Assembly (NCBI RefSeq): GCF_000328525.1
Contig: NC_019964.1
Location: 62,001-126,000, forward strand
Direction: 5' to 3'
DNA length: 64,000 nucleotides
Source of the DNA: Halovivax ruber XH-70
GTDB taxonomy: Archaea; Halobacteriota; Halobacteria; Halobacteriales; Natrialbaceae
Every line of letters begins with the position of its first letter. Position 1 is the first letter of the stretch. The notes below the pieces were generated by a model, which saw only the letters and a list, made by a program, of their open reading frames with translations, was not told the origin of the DNA and made no database searches. Of this stretch, positions 44,871-53,388 are shown in pieces. The translations under genes and the position numbers were made by a program.

Positions 44871-45464
44871 CTACCGCCGCCCGGTTACGTGCGTCTGGTC
44901 GTGATCCGGGAAGCACTCGGCGACGGCCTCCTGGCCGCTCTCCTCGGCGATCACGGCCCGCAGTTCGGCCTCGTAGTCCGCGCGTGGGATCTCCTCGCTC
45001 GGGCCGACGGTGACGTCGAGTGTCGAGTCGACGAGGCGGTCGACCGCGCCGCGGCCGAAGCCCGACAGCGGGGCGACGTAGTCGACGTCGTGGCGATCTT
45101 CGAGGCTCTGTGCCTGGGCGCGCGAGACCGTCGGGACGCGGTCGTCGCGTCGGGTGCCGTCGGCGATGGCGTCGAAGTCGTCGGCGGCTGCCAGCGCCTC
45201 CAGCGCTTCCTGGTGGACGTGCTGGATGCCGTTTCGGGGGAAGCCGTCCTCGCGGATGCGTTCGGCGGCGTCGTGAGCCACCGCGTCGTCGAGTTCGATC
45301 CGGCGGAACGGCAGGTCGAGTTCGGTGGCGGCGCGTTCGGCGTGTTGCCAGTCGTCGGTGATGCCGAAGTGTGCGGTCGCCAGGGTGACGTCGTAGAAGT
45401 TTTCGAGGAGCAACGCCGCGAGCGTCGAGTCCTTGCCGCCGCTGTACAACAGTCCCAGTTGCAT
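44871..45464 (-). CDS. PP-loop ATP pyrophosphatase family protein
   Basis: 197 residues. LGLLYSGGKDSTLAALLLENFYDV is the PP-loop that binds ATP in tRNA-thiolation, asparagine-synthetase and related N-type pyrophosphatases. The later segments FDAIADGTRRDDRVPTVSRAQAQSLEDR and YVAPLSGFGRGAVDRLVD fit the adenylation fold. The archaeal family is uncharacterised (I recall it as DUF7411; not checked). The likely reaction is adenylation of a substrate, possibly RNA; this is inference. Its ATG overlaps the stop of the PDCD5 gene by one base (TAATG), so it is in an operon with PDCD5 and probably rps19e. Confidence 0.8.
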   Translation of the reverse strand: MQLGLLYSGGKDSTLAALLLENFYDVTLATAHFGITDDWQHAERAATELDLPFRRIELDDAVAHDAAERIREDGFPRNGIQHVHQEALEALAAADDFDAIADGTRRDDRVPTVSRAQAQSLEDRHDVDYVAPLSGFGRGAVDRLVDSTLDVTVGPSEEIPRADYEAELRAVIAEESGQEAVAECFPDHDQTHVTGRR

Positions 45465-45811
45465 TAGCGTCGGCGGATGTCGAAGCTCTTTTTCTCGGGC
45501 TTCAGTTCGGTCAGCAGTTGTTTCATCTTCTCGTCGTCGATCTTGCCCTGGATGCGCCCGCTCCGGGCCAGCGCCACGACCTGGCGTTCGACCTGTTCGC
45601 CGAACTGCTCTTTGCTCATCTTGACCGTGTTCAGACGCTTTCTGGCGTCGTCGGTCAGGTGCTGACGCAGGACGGCCTTCTTCTGGGCCTCGGCCTGTTG
45701 CTGGGCGGCCTGCTGGGCCTCGGCGTTGCCACCCTGTGAATCGGCCCGCTCTTTCAACTCCTCCATGCGCTCGCGCCGTAGTTCGTCGATCTCGTCGTCC
45801 GCGTTGCTCAT
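45464..45811 (-). CDS. PDCD5-family DNA-binding protein
   Basis: 115 residues. The N-terminus [19 protein letters not shown] is helical and charged, followed by a Gln/Ala linker and the compact three-helix core ([46 protein letters not shown]). This is the archaeal homolog of human PDCD5, usually annotated as a DNA-binding protein; its cell role is not settled. It sits between rps19e and the PP-loop gene, an order often seen in haloarchaea. Confidence 0.93.
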   Translation of the reverse strand: MSNADDEIDELRRERMEELKERADSQGGNAEAQQAAQQQAEAQKKAVLRQHLTDDARKRLNTVKMSKEQFGEQVERQVVALARSGRIQGKIDDEKMKQLLTELKPEKKSFDIRRR

Positions 45812-45911
45812 ACGTGTGCGGTTGGGTCGCGGCGGGGAAAATGATTACGGAGCCTGTTCGAAACCCGTCGCGTTGCGGCGATCGAACCGCTGGGGTGACT
45901 CGAACGAAAAC

Positions 45912-46367
45912 TTACGCGTAGCGCTCGAGTTCCGGTCGATCGAGGTCCGAGAGGACGTTGCCGGCAGTCTCGTCGAGGAGGCTGCGGCCCTCGGCGGTGA
46001 TGCGGCGTCCCTCGCCCTCGGCGGTCTCGACGTAGCCGGCGTCCTCTAGCTGCTGGAGGATCGTCCGGATGAGGTTCTTCGAGCCGTCGGCGCGCTTGTC
46101 GGGTGCGACGCGGTAGCGGGTCGAGCCGCGCTTGGAGCCGCCGTAGGCCGTCGAGAGACGCTCGACACCGACGGGGCCGGTGTCGGCGACCTTGCGCAGG
46201 AGGCTGGCCGCGCGGGTGGCCCAGAAGTCTTCCTGTTCCGGGGGGAGTTCGTTACTGACACCGCTCTTGGCGAACGGTGCCCAGTCGGGTTCGTCCAGTT
46301 CGTCGTCGAGGTCCGCGGCGACCGCCTCGATGAGGGCGTCCGCCGGGACGTCGTACATCGTAGCCAT
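45912..46367 (-). CDS. rps19e: 30S ribosomal protein S19e
   Basis: 151 residues, a small-subunit protein shared by archaea and eukaryotes. TMYDVPADALIEAVAADLDDE at the start, DFWATRAASLLRKVADTGPVGVERLSTAYGG in the core, and the SKNLIRTILQQLEDAGYVE winged-helix segment are typical. ATG 46367 is the family start; an upstream start at 46403 is unlikely. It is followed after 100 bases by the PDCD5 gene and divergent from thiL. Confidence 0.95.
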   Translation of the reverse strand: MATMYDVPADALIEAVAADLDDELDEPDWAPFAKSGVSNELPPEQEDFWATRAASLLRKVADTGPVGVERLSTAYGGSKRGSTRYRVAPDKRADGSKNLIRTILQQLEDAGYVETAEGEGRRITAEGRSLLDETAGNVLSDLDRPELERYA

Positions 46368-46469
46368 TGCAGGAGCGTATCCCTCGGCGCCATTTAAGGC
46401 CATCGTATCGGCCTGGGCCGCCCGGTCGTGGTCGGGGCGCTTTTCTCACGGGCCGTCCAAGCCGCCCGT

Positions 46470-47384
46470 ATGGACGAGCGCGCGGCACTCACCCTTCTGG
46501 GGGACGAACTCGCCCACGCGGGCGACGACGCGGCCGTCGTCGACGGCCAGGTGCTGACGACGGACATGCTCCACGAGACGACGGACTTCCCCGAGGGGAC
46601 GACCCGGTACACCGCCGGGTGGCGGGCGGTCGGCGCCTCGCTGTCCGACGTGGCCGCGATGGGTGCCGAGGCGACGGCCGCCGTCGCCGTCTACGCCGCG
46701 CCCACGTTCGACGACGAAGCCCTCCTCGCGTTCGTCGATGGCGCCCAGGACGTCTGTGAGCGTGTCGGTGCACGGTACGTCGGCGGCGACCTCGACCACC
46801 ACGCGGAGTTCACGGTCGCCACGACCGCCCTCGGTCGCGTCCCGGAAACGGATGGCGCAGCCGAGAGGCAGACTGCTCCCCCCGTTCGTCGCAGCGGTGC
46901 CCGTCCCGGCGATGTCGTCTGTGTCACCGGCACGCTCGGTCGGAGCGCCGCCGCCCTCGAACTGTTCGACCGGGGCGCGATCGAGCGGGCGAACGACCTG
47001 TTCCGCTTCGTCCCCCGGATCGACGCCGGCGTGGCGCTTGCCCCGCACGCGAGCGCGATGATGGATTCGAGCGACGGCCTGGCGCGATCGCTCCACCAGC
47101 TCGCCGACGCCTCGGACTGCGGGTTCGCCATCGAGTCCGCCACTGTGCCGGTCGACGACGCCGTGTCGGCCGCCTACGCGGACGAATCGGACGCTGCAAT
47201 TCTCGAGACGGCCCTCACGTTCGGTGAGGACTTCGAACTCGTCTTCACCGTCGCTCCGGACGCGCTCGAATCGGTGCGAGCGGCGGTCCCCGTCGACGTG
47301 ACGGTACTCGGCGAGGTCGTCGAGTCCGGCGTGACGATCGACGGCCAGGCCCTTCCCGACGCCGGGTACGATCACGGGGCGTGA
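46470..47384 (+). CDS. thiL: Thiamine-monophosphate kinase
   Basis: 304 residues. ThiL phosphorylates thiamine monophosphate to the active cofactor thiamine diphosphate. GDDAAVVDGQVLTTDMLHETTDFP is the N-terminal Mg-ATP motif, GWRAVGASLSDVAAMGAEATAAV the adjacent helix, then GDLDHHAEFTVATTALG. The C-terminal half has VCVTGTLGRSAAALEL, MMDSSDGLARSLHQL and FGEDFELVFTV. Length is normal. The insertion at ~128-147 (DGAAERQTAPPVRRSG) is a low-complexity loop. It is monocistronic. Confidence 0.93.
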   Translation: MDERAALTLLGDELAHAGDDAAVVDGQVLTTDMLHETTDFPEGTTRYTAGWRAVGASLSDVAAMGAEATAAVAVYAAPTFDDEALLAFVDGAQDVCERVGARYVGGDLDHHAEFTVATTALGRVPETDGAAERQTAPPVRRSGARPGDVVCVTGTLGRSAAALELFDRGAIERANDLFRFVPRIDAGVALAPHASAMMDSSDGLARSLHQLADASDCGFAIESATVPVDDAVSAAYADESDAAILETALTFGEDFELVFTVAPDALESVRAAVPVDVTVLGEVVESGVTIDGQALPDAGYDHGA

Positions 47385-47416
47385 TCGCATTTCGCCGAAT
47401 CACAACCGACGCCGAG

Positions 47417-48535
47417 CTACCCGACGATCTCGATCGGTACGGGCGTGAAACACAGCGCACCCAGCCCGAAGGTGAGCGCACCCAGCACTCGTCGACGTGA
47501 GTCGAGGCGTTCCTCCACGAACGGTTTCGCGGGACCGGCGATCGCGAGTAGCGTCGTCAGGACAGCCCAGAGGATCCAGACGGAGGCCGCCTGCCCGGTG
47601 TGATCGGTGAGGAAGTAGAGGTAGCCGGCGAGTCCGAGCAAGGCTGCGGGGACGAGCGCGCCGACGGTCTCCTGATCGGGGCCGATCATCGCCCGGAGGA
47701 TGTGCCCGCCGTCCAACTGGCCGACGGGGATGAGATTGAGGAGCGTGACGAACATCCCGACCCAGCCGCCGATGACGACCGGGTTCACCATCGTCGTCGG
47801 ATCGCCCCGGTACAGCGGCTGGCCGAAGAGCGCGGCGAGCCCCTCTAGCAGGAGCGGGAAGCCCAGATGCAACTGGACGGCGTCGGGGCTCTGGACCACC
47901 GCCGCGGGCGCGTGGATCGGCTCCATGTGCAGTCCGACGGTCGTCACGCCGATCGTGGCGACGAGTCCGGCGAGTGGGCCCGCGACGCCGATGTCGAACA
48001 GCGCTTTCCGGCTCGGCATCCGGCCGTTCATCTTGATCACGGCGCCCAGCGTCCCGATCAGCGTTGGAATCGGGATGAAGTACGGGAGCGAGGCCTGGAC
48101 GCGGTGGTAGCGACTCGCGACGTAGTGGCCCATCTCGTGGACGCCGAGGACGAACAGGATCGCCGCGGAGAACGGCCACGCCTGGAGGAGCGCCGCGGGC
48201 TCGGCGAACGGGTCGATGTGGTACCAGAACGTCCCGGCGAACAGCGTCGAGAGCACTGTCGCGACGAACAGGCCGATGTGTTTCCACGGAATCCCGTCGA
48301 CGCCGAGCGACTGGGGTTCGGCGACGAGCGCGGTGCGCCCGCGGGCGCCGCGCAGTTCGAGCTCGTACCCGGCGTCGTGGAAGGTCGGCCACAGCTCTTG
48401 CGTCACGGCGGCGGGCGAGACGCGCGGCTGGCCGACGTAGACCAGTTTATCGGCTGACCGGTGGATTTCGGTCACGGCGAACACCGACTCGATCGCTTCG
48501 AGCGGCGGTCCGTCGGTCGGCGACTCGGCTGCCAT
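47417..48535 (-). CDS. M50 (site-2) family intramembrane metalloprotease
   Basis: 372 residues. A ~85-residue N-terminal soluble domain precedes about eight hydrophobic helices. The zinc site is VLGVHEMGHYVASRYH (HExxH), with the partner Asp in LLNLIPVGQLDGGHILRAM (the NPDG-type motif, here ending LDGGH). Further family segments are FIPIPTLIGTLGAVIKM and FDIGVAGPLAGLV. Such proteases cut transmembrane regulators or signal peptides; the substrate is unknown. ATG 48535 is preferred over a GTG three codons upstream. It is convergent with thiL. Confidence 0.9.
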   Translation of the reverse strand: MAAESPTDGPPLEAIESVFAVTEIHRSADKLVYVGQPRVSPAAVTQELWPTFHDAGYELELRGARGRTALVAEPQSLGVDGIPWKHIGLFVATVLSTLFAGTFWYHIDPFAEPAALLQAWPFSAAILFVLGVHEMGHYVASRYHRVQASLPYFIPIPTLIGTLGAVIKMNGRMPSRKALFDIGVAGPLAGLVATIGVTTVGLHMEPIHAPAAVVQSPDAVQLHLGFPLLLEGLAALFGQPLYRGDPTTMVNPVVIGGWVGMFVTLLNLIPVGQLDGGHILRAMIGPDQETVGALVPAALLGLAGYLYFLTDHTGQAASVWILWAVLTTLLAIAGPAKPFVEERLDSRRRVLGALTFGLGALCFTPVPIEIVG

Positions 48536-48742
48536 CGGCGGCACTTGGTCGTCCGTCCGGATAAATCGCCTGTTGGCTCGCAGTTACCGATCGCCGGCGC
48601 TCACCCTCGCCGATCGTTGCTCGCCGCGGCCGGTAGGGGTGCGTCTCTCGGTGTGAGTGAAAAACGGGGTGAGAATGCAGGGTGTTGCGGGGACCCGGGT
48701 TGGCGTCGTCTGCCGACGCACCCGAGGGAGGTTTCGATCCGA

Positions 48743-48982
48743 TCAGGCGGCTTCGACGCGCCACGTGGTCGCGCTCGTGTAGGACCACTTCTCGACTTCG
48801 AGGTCGTCCGCGGAGTCCGCGAGAGAGACCATGAGCGCGCCGATCTCTTTCGGGGAGAGCCCGACGTCGTCGGCGATGAACTTCCCTTTGAAGTACATCT
48901 CGCCATCTTCCGCTCGTTCGCGCAGGTACTGCTTCAGGCGGCGACGCTTGGTGTCGGTGGAGGGTGATGCAGTCGTGCTCAT
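48743..48982 (-). CDS. Small winged-helix-like haloarchaeal protein (DUF7123-like)
   Basis: 79 residues. KRRRLKQYLRERAEDGEMYFKGKFIADDVGLSPKEIGALMVSLADSADDLEVEKWSYTSATTWRVEAA looks like a compact winged helix with a C-terminal hairpin. The pattern matches a small haloarchaeal family that I recall as DUF7123; not checked. It may bind DNA. ATG 48988 is an alternative start two codons upstream. An inverted repeat (TTCGTTCA at 49045 and TGAACGAA at 49069) lies about 65 bases upstream. Confidence 0.7.
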   Translation of the reverse strand: MSTTASPSTDTKRRRLKQYLRERAEDGEMYFKGKFIADDVGLSPKEIGALMVSLADSADDLEVEKWSYTSATTWRVEAA

Positions 48983-49481
48983 CGTCATCTGACCCAACCG
49001 GCCGGGACCTGTTATAAAGGATGGTTACTTTGGCACGTTTCGTGTTCGTTCACGATACTGGCTGGTAATGAACGAATAGCTGGCGTTTCACCGACTTTTC
49101 ACGAGTGCCTCAGAAACGCTTAGACGTTTTAGAACCGCTTCTTATCTTTTATCCGCCTGCGCCATTTCGGCCGGTAGTGTAGATAGATAGTAGTCAAATA
49201 AACTGGGGTTTTCTCGATACCTGAATACTTTCGGGCCGTTCGCGGCTGTGCTCTGGTGCCCGTTGAACGAACGGAATCTCAGGGCGAAACCGGCTGGCGA
49301 ACACGTATTACTGCTGGTTTGGCCGGTCGCTGGGCCCGTAGTAGTGCTCACGGGTGTGCCAATTGATGACAACGGTAAGAATGGAGATCGGAGAAGCGTA
49401 TGGCAGCTGACGGCGCTCGATCTCGGTAGTCGGCGGGTGCGCAGCAGGTCGCGGGGAAACCGGCGATTCGGGGGCTATCGC
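48983..49481. other. Intergenic region without a gene
   Basis: About 500 bases that are more AT-rich than the surroundings. It contains the inverted repeat TTCGTTCA (49045-49052) and TGAACGAA (49069-49076) and T-rich tracts near 49095-49155 that could end transcripts. The short open frames on either strand have no recognisable protein features. Confidence 0.5.
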
Positions 49482-51317
49482 CTATGAGTAGGTTTGCCCG
49501 TTAACCTCGATCTCGTTCCCGCTGCCGCCGAAGATAGCAACTGGGGCAGTGCCGTTGCCATCGGCGCTGTTGCCGGTTCCCTGCGTGTCGGTGGAACTGT
49601 CCAACTGATATCCGTGATTTCCGTTGTCGTTGGCGGTGTTCTTCGAGAGGACGTTCCCTTCGGAACTAAGGATGTTGATGCCGTCGTCGTCGTTGTCGTT
49701 GGCAGTGTTGCCCTTCACAGTGTTCCCGTCCGACTCCTGGAGGTTGATACCGTCCCGGTCGTTGTCGTTGGCCGTGTTGTTCTTGATCTTGTTCTTGTGG
49801 GAGTTGTCGAGGGTGATGCCGTCACTGTCGTCGCCATTGTCGTCGTCTCCGTTGTCGTTCGCGACGTTCCCCACGATCGTGTTCTTGTTGGAATCGTTGA
49901 GGTCGATGCCGTCGTCGTCGTTCTCGCTAGCCTCGGATTTCTTGACAGTGTTCTTGTACGAGTAGTCGAGGTCGATCCCGTCCGCGCCGTTGCCGGTCGC
50001 CTCGACCTTCGCGATCATATTCTTCTTCGAGGCGTCGAGGTCGACTCCATCGTCGCCGTTGTCGTTCGCGCGGATCTTCTTGAGAGCGTTTCCGCGGGAC
50101 AACGTGAGCTGGACGCCATCGTCGTCGTTCTCCGTGGCGAGTACGTACGAGAGCGTGTTTTTCTTCGAGCCGAGCAGGTGGACACCGTCCCACCCGTTCA
50201 TCCGGGCCTCGAGGCGCGAGATCTCGTTGCCCTTCGACAGAACGAGGGCCAACCCGATGTAGTCGTTGTCGTTCATCTCGTTCTTCTTGATGGTGTTCTC
50301 GTCGGACTTCCAGAGGAGGGTACCGATGGCGTTTCGCCAGGACCGGTTCTTGACGAGCGCGTTTCCATCCGCCTTCACGAACAGGAACCCGATGCCGTAA
50401 TTGTCGGCCGGGTTGTTCCACTTGAGCGTGTTCCGGCTCGATTTGTGGAGGACGAAGCCGAGCCAGTTGTAACACGCGACGTTCGATTTCAGGTTACTCT
50501 TGTCGGACCGGTAGAGGTAGTACCCGGCGATCGCGTCGTCGACCCGGTTGTCGTAGATCGTCCCGCCTTTCGTGTGCATGAAGGCGATCCCGACGGTGCA
50601 TCCCTCCACGTTGAGGTTCTTGACCGTCACGTTGGAGAGACGGTCCTTGGACTTGCCCTTCTTGCCGTCTTTCTTGCTATCGTCTTTCCCGTCCTTCTTG
50701 CCGTCTTTGTGGTGCTTTCCGTGGTGGTGTGGTCGAGCGAGGACGCCGATTCGACCCCACCTCCCTGGGCGCGGTCGCTCGCCGTTCACGCCGAGTGTGC
50801 CGTCAGTGAACGACTCGAGGTCGACCGCGTCCTCGAGTGAGCCATCGTCGAGCGACTCCAGATCGAACGAATCGTCGTCGAACGCGTCGACGTCGATCGA
50901 GGACGGGCCCATAGGCCCGTTCACACCTTCGTCGCAGTATATCGTGTGGCCCTGGCCGTCGAGTGTGACGTCACTCGCACGGATCTCGATGCAGGCGTGC
51001 GTGTGGTCGTGATGACCGCCGTGGTGACCGTGGTGACCACCGCAGCCGCAGTTGCCGTTGTTGTTATCGTCGTTATCGTTATTGCCGTTGTCGTCGTCCC
51101 AATCCAGATCGTCTTTCAGGACGTAGTGACCGGGCTCGTCGATGACGTAGCCGCAGTGGTCGATCACCGTGACGCCCTTCTTTTTCTTGTGCTCTTTCTC
51201 CTCGTCTTCGCCTGCGCTCACGGCGCCGGTGCCGAGCGCGGCGGCGCCAGTCGCAGCGGCGCTCCGAAGGTACCATCGTCGGCCAATTCGCGAATCGCCG
51301 GTGTCATCGTCTGACAT
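49482..51317 (-). CDS. Tat-exported parallel beta-helix (NosD-like) protein with metal-binding-like inserts
   Basis: 611 residues. The N-terminus GRRWYLRSAAATGAAALGTG is a Tat signal. Residues ~72-108 are an Asp/Asn run followed by NCGCGGHHGHHGGHHDHTHAC, a dense His/Cys/Gly patch. A Lys/Asp/His tract follows at ~200-225 (HHHGKHHKDGKKDGKDDSKK). From ~230 to the end there are about 15 parallel beta-helix repeats of roughly 23 residues, such as KNTVKKSEASENDDDGIDL. NosD-like beta-helices are found in copper-handling and surface proteins. The function is unknown; metal or cell-surface polysaccharide binding is inferred. A clear TATA box precedes the ATG. Confidence 0.82.
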   Translation of the reverse strand: MSDDDTGDSRIGRRWYLRSAAATGAAALGTGAVSAGEDEEKEHKKKKGVTVIDHCGYVIDEPGHYVLKDDLDWDDDNGNNDNDDNNNGNCGCGGHHGHHGGHHDHTHACIEIRASDVTLDGQGHTIYCDEGVNGPMGPSSIDVDAFDDDSFDLESLDDGSLEDAVDLESFTDGTLGVNGERPRPGRWGRIGVLARPHHHGKHHKDGKKDGKDDSKKDGKKGKSKDRLSNVTVKNLNVEGCTVGIAFMHTKGGTIYDNRVDDAIAGYYLYRSDKSNLKSNVACYNWLGFVLHKSSRNTLKWNNPADNYGIGFLFVKADGNALVKNRSWRNAIGTLLWKSDENTIKKNEMNDNDYIGLALVLSKGNEISRLEARMNGWDGVHLLGSKKNTLSYVLATENDDDGVQLTLSRGNALKKIRANDNGDDGVDLDASKKNMIAKVEATGNGADGIDLDYSYKNTVKKSEASENDDDGIDLNDSNKNTIVGNVANDNGDDDNGDDSDGITLDNSHKNKIKNNTANDNDRDGINLQESDGNTVKGNTANDNDDDGINILSSEGNVLSKNTANDNGNHGYQLDSSTDTQGTGNSADGNGTAPVAIFGGSGNEIEVNGQTYS

Positions 51318-51686
51318 GACGATTGAGGCAACCGTAACTGACTATATAGCTACGCAGTAGGTATAACAGAGCCGACTATTCGACGAACCGGTAAATACGC
51401 GAGTGACGGAGCGTACCGGATTCATTATCGTCAGCAACGTTGAAACGTGTATCTCGTACGTACGGCGGGCAGAATGGGCGGCTTACGGCCGATATCGGGG
51501 TGAATGGCCCGCCTACGACCCTCGTCGGTGTGGCCATTCGGCCGTATCCGGGGTGTACCGGCCGTTTGGGCGCCATTACCGGGGAAAATTAGCGACGATT
51601 CGGTCGATTCGTCCGGGAGATCGAGACCCGGCTGGATCCGGCTCGCTGACCACTCGCGTGCGAGACGCAGTCCCTTTCTGGTGTCC
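51318..51686. other. Intergenic region between two minus-strand genes
   Basis: No gene seen. The first 40 bases hold the promoter of the beta-helix gene. The rest (51400-51680) has short open frames without protein character and a cluster of related GGCCG/GGCCGT segments, probably chance. Confidence 0.5.
51342..51349 (-). promoter_or_regulatory. TATA box of the beta-helix protein gene
   Basis: CTATATAG lies 25-32 bases upstream of the minus-strand ATG at 51317, as expected for a leaderless haloarchaeal transcript. It is one of the clearest TATA boxes in the window. Confidence 0.65.
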
Positions 51687-52508
51687 TCAGGGTCGTTCGT
51701 GCGCCCAGTACTCGTCGTCGACGGTAACTTCTTTCTTGAACAGCGCGACCTCGTCTTTGAGCCGGTCGATGCCGTCCTCGACGGTGCGAAACGCCGCTTG
51801 CCGATGGCCGGCGAGGACGACGACGAACACGATGTCTTCGCCCGCCGGGACGACGCCCGTTCGGTGGTGGCATTCGACCGCGAACACGCCGTCGCGCTCG
51901 GCGAGGTCGGTTTCGATCGCCGCCAGTTGCTCGTCGGCGAGTCCGTCGTACTTCTCGAACGCTAGGTACTCCGTTCGAACGTCGTCGGGATCGTCCTTCG
52001 CCCGCACGCGCCCGGTAAAGGTCGCAATCGCCCCTGCTCGATCGGCCTCGGGGGCGTCCGTGACCGTCTCGACGAGCGAAGCGAGCGTCTCGTACGGTTC
52101 ACACTCGTGGAGTGCGTCGACGGTGGCCTCGATGTCGAGGTCACGTGGGTGCTCGACGATGGCGAGCGGATCGTCCACGGCCTCGGCCGGGCCGCCGATC
52201 ACGACCTGTGGCTGGGTGAGTCGGTCGACGCCATCGACGATCGCGTAGTCGCAGTCGTTCGCGAGCCCGTCGAGTGCATCTCGAACGGACAGGCCAGTCC
52301 CCGTCGCCGCCCAGTCGCCGTCGGCCCCGAGCTCGTACGTGACGTCGCCGCCCTGGCGCTCCGGCCGGCTCGCTGCGCCGTCCGCGATCGTCGCGTCGTA
52401 CCGGACGACACCGACCCGACCCGCCTGGCCGAGTCGATCGGCGACGCGATCGACCGCCTGGCTGCGGACGGCCGTCGGCGCGTCGCCGGTGATGCCGAGT
52501 ACGTACAT
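51687..52508 (-). CDS. moaE: MobB-like / MoaE fusion, molybdopterin synthase catalytic subunit
   Basis: 273 residues. Residues ~125-273 are MoaE, which with MoaD puts sulfur into molybdopterin: GAIATFTGRVRAKD, CHHRTGVVPAGEDIVFVVVLAGHRQAAFRTVEDGIDRLKDEVALFKKEV, ending DDEYWAHERP with the catalytic lysines. The N-terminal ~120 residues resemble the MobB nucleotide-binding fold, but the loop GITGDAPTAVRSQ lacks the GKT of a P-loop, so nucleotide binding is doubtful. MobB-MoaE fusions are common in haloarchaea. The fusion may only hold the synthase together or recruit a partner. No other molybdenum cofactor genes are nearby. Confidence 0.9.
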   Translation of the reverse strand: MYVLGITGDAPTAVRSQAVDRVADRLGQAGRVGVVRYDATIADGAASRPERQGGDVTYELGADGDWAATGTGLSVRDALDGLANDCDYAIVDGVDRLTQPQVVIGGPAEAVDDPLAIVEHPRDLDIEATVDALHECEPYETLASLVETVTDAPEADRAGAIATFTGRVRAKDDPDDVRTEYLAFEKYDGLADEQLAAIETDLAERDGVFAVECHHRTGVVPAGEDIVFVVVLAGHRQAAFRTVEDGIDRLKDEVALFKKEVTVDDEYWAHERP

Positions 52509-52600
52509 AGGTCTGTGGAGGCCGTCTCACTGTTTGTACCTGTCGTTGCCTGTGGTATCCGTCCACGTCGCTTTCGAAGGTGCCGTGGCAGTGGCTCACT

Positions 52601-52609
52601 GGGAAAAAC
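52601..52609 (-). terminator. T-run after the RNase P RNA
   Basis: On the minus strand the RNase P RNA is followed at once by CAGTTTTTCCC (T run at 52604-52608), which fits the U-rich termination signals of archaeal RNA polymerase. Confidence 0.5.
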
Positions 52610-52611
52610 TG

Positions 52612-53066
52612 GGTGAGAGGAGTAAGCCCCCTTCTGTTCGGCCCGGCATTTGGCTAAGCGTCCACACCGCCCGCGGCGATGCCGCGGCGTGCCGAACTAC
52701 CAGCGGCGTGGACTTGCACCGGTGAGGATTCGCCGTTCCATCGATCCTCGGCCATCGGAAGCGCGGTTCTCGTGTCTGCGACACTCCGAACCGCGCCGTT
52801 CGGCGGCTCGTGCCGCCTCACATTCCGGCGATTCTCGGCTGATTGCCGAGAATCGCCCTCCCTCGGCGGGTCAACTCCCCTTCCTTTCGGTCGGGTTCGC
52901 TCGCCTCATCGGTCCGGCCGAGACGTGTCGTTTCTGTTCCAGAGCCGGCGGTCTCCCGCCCCGGACTTGCGTCCGGTCACCCGTTCGGCAGGTGGGGGGA
53001 CTTTCCTCGCAGGCGTGGCCCGTCCCGGCGGGATGGACCACGTTGGCTGTGTAGCTCATCTCGGAG
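52612..53066 (-). ncRNA. rnpB: RNase P RNA
   Basis: The minus strand carries the conserved RNase P regions in order: GCGAGGAAAGTCC (5' strand of P4, 53010-52998), GGAACAGAAACGACACG (~52940-52920), GGTGCAAGTCCACGCC (~52720-52705) and ACAGAAGGGGGCTTACTCC (3' strand of P4, 52637-52619). Many strong hairpins lie between, for example GATTCTCGG with CCGAGAATC. A P1 helix can be drawn between GAGATGAG (53062-53055) and CTCCTCTC (52622-52615), giving about 455 nt, the size of archaeal type A RNAs. The RNA catalyses removal of tRNA 5' leaders. The 5' end is less certain than the 3' end, which a T-run follows. No protein gene overlaps it. Confidence 0.9.
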
Positions 53067-53388
53067 AGATGGGCCCGCTACTGACGCGCCAGGCCTCGCG
53101 GCGTGGTGCGACCGACGCGACGATCGTCGCGCTGTTGGCGTGACCGACGCTGGCTAACCAGGGCGTGGTCACGGTGCAGGGATGAGTCGTGGCTTCTGGG
53201 CGACCCACCCCCGTTCTCCGGGCATCCGGAGTCGTCGAGCGCCCTGTTGCCGGGGCACTCGTCGCGGCAGCCGGGCTCTCTCACCCGTTTCACGGTAGGA
53301 ATCGCCCACATTTATGTCTCGCGGTCGTCACAGTCACGGGGCGTTCGAATGGAAGCGCTTTTGGGTGGTAATCCCCATGTACTCTTGT
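53067..53388. other. Region upstream of RNase P RNA and AMMECR1
   Basis: No protein gene. A TATA-like CATAAATGTG reads on the minus strand at about 53306-53315, roughly 240 bases before the proposed RNase P RNA 5' end; on the plus strand the same site reads CACATTTATG, 73 bases before AMMECR1. Strong short hairpins (for example GCGACGATCGTCGC near 53120) suggest that part of this stretch is transcribed as a leader or separate RNA. Confidence 0.4.

Noticed and set aside
49142-49372. 76-codon minus-strand frame downstream of the beta-helix gene
   Set aside because: It lies in an AT-richer gap, has no recognisable features and lacks the acidic bias of genuine proteins in this genome.
49494-50840. 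448-codon plus-strand frame opposite the beta-helix gene
   Set aside because: The repeats of the beta-helix gene create it on the other strand; it is Val-rich without a fold or start signal.
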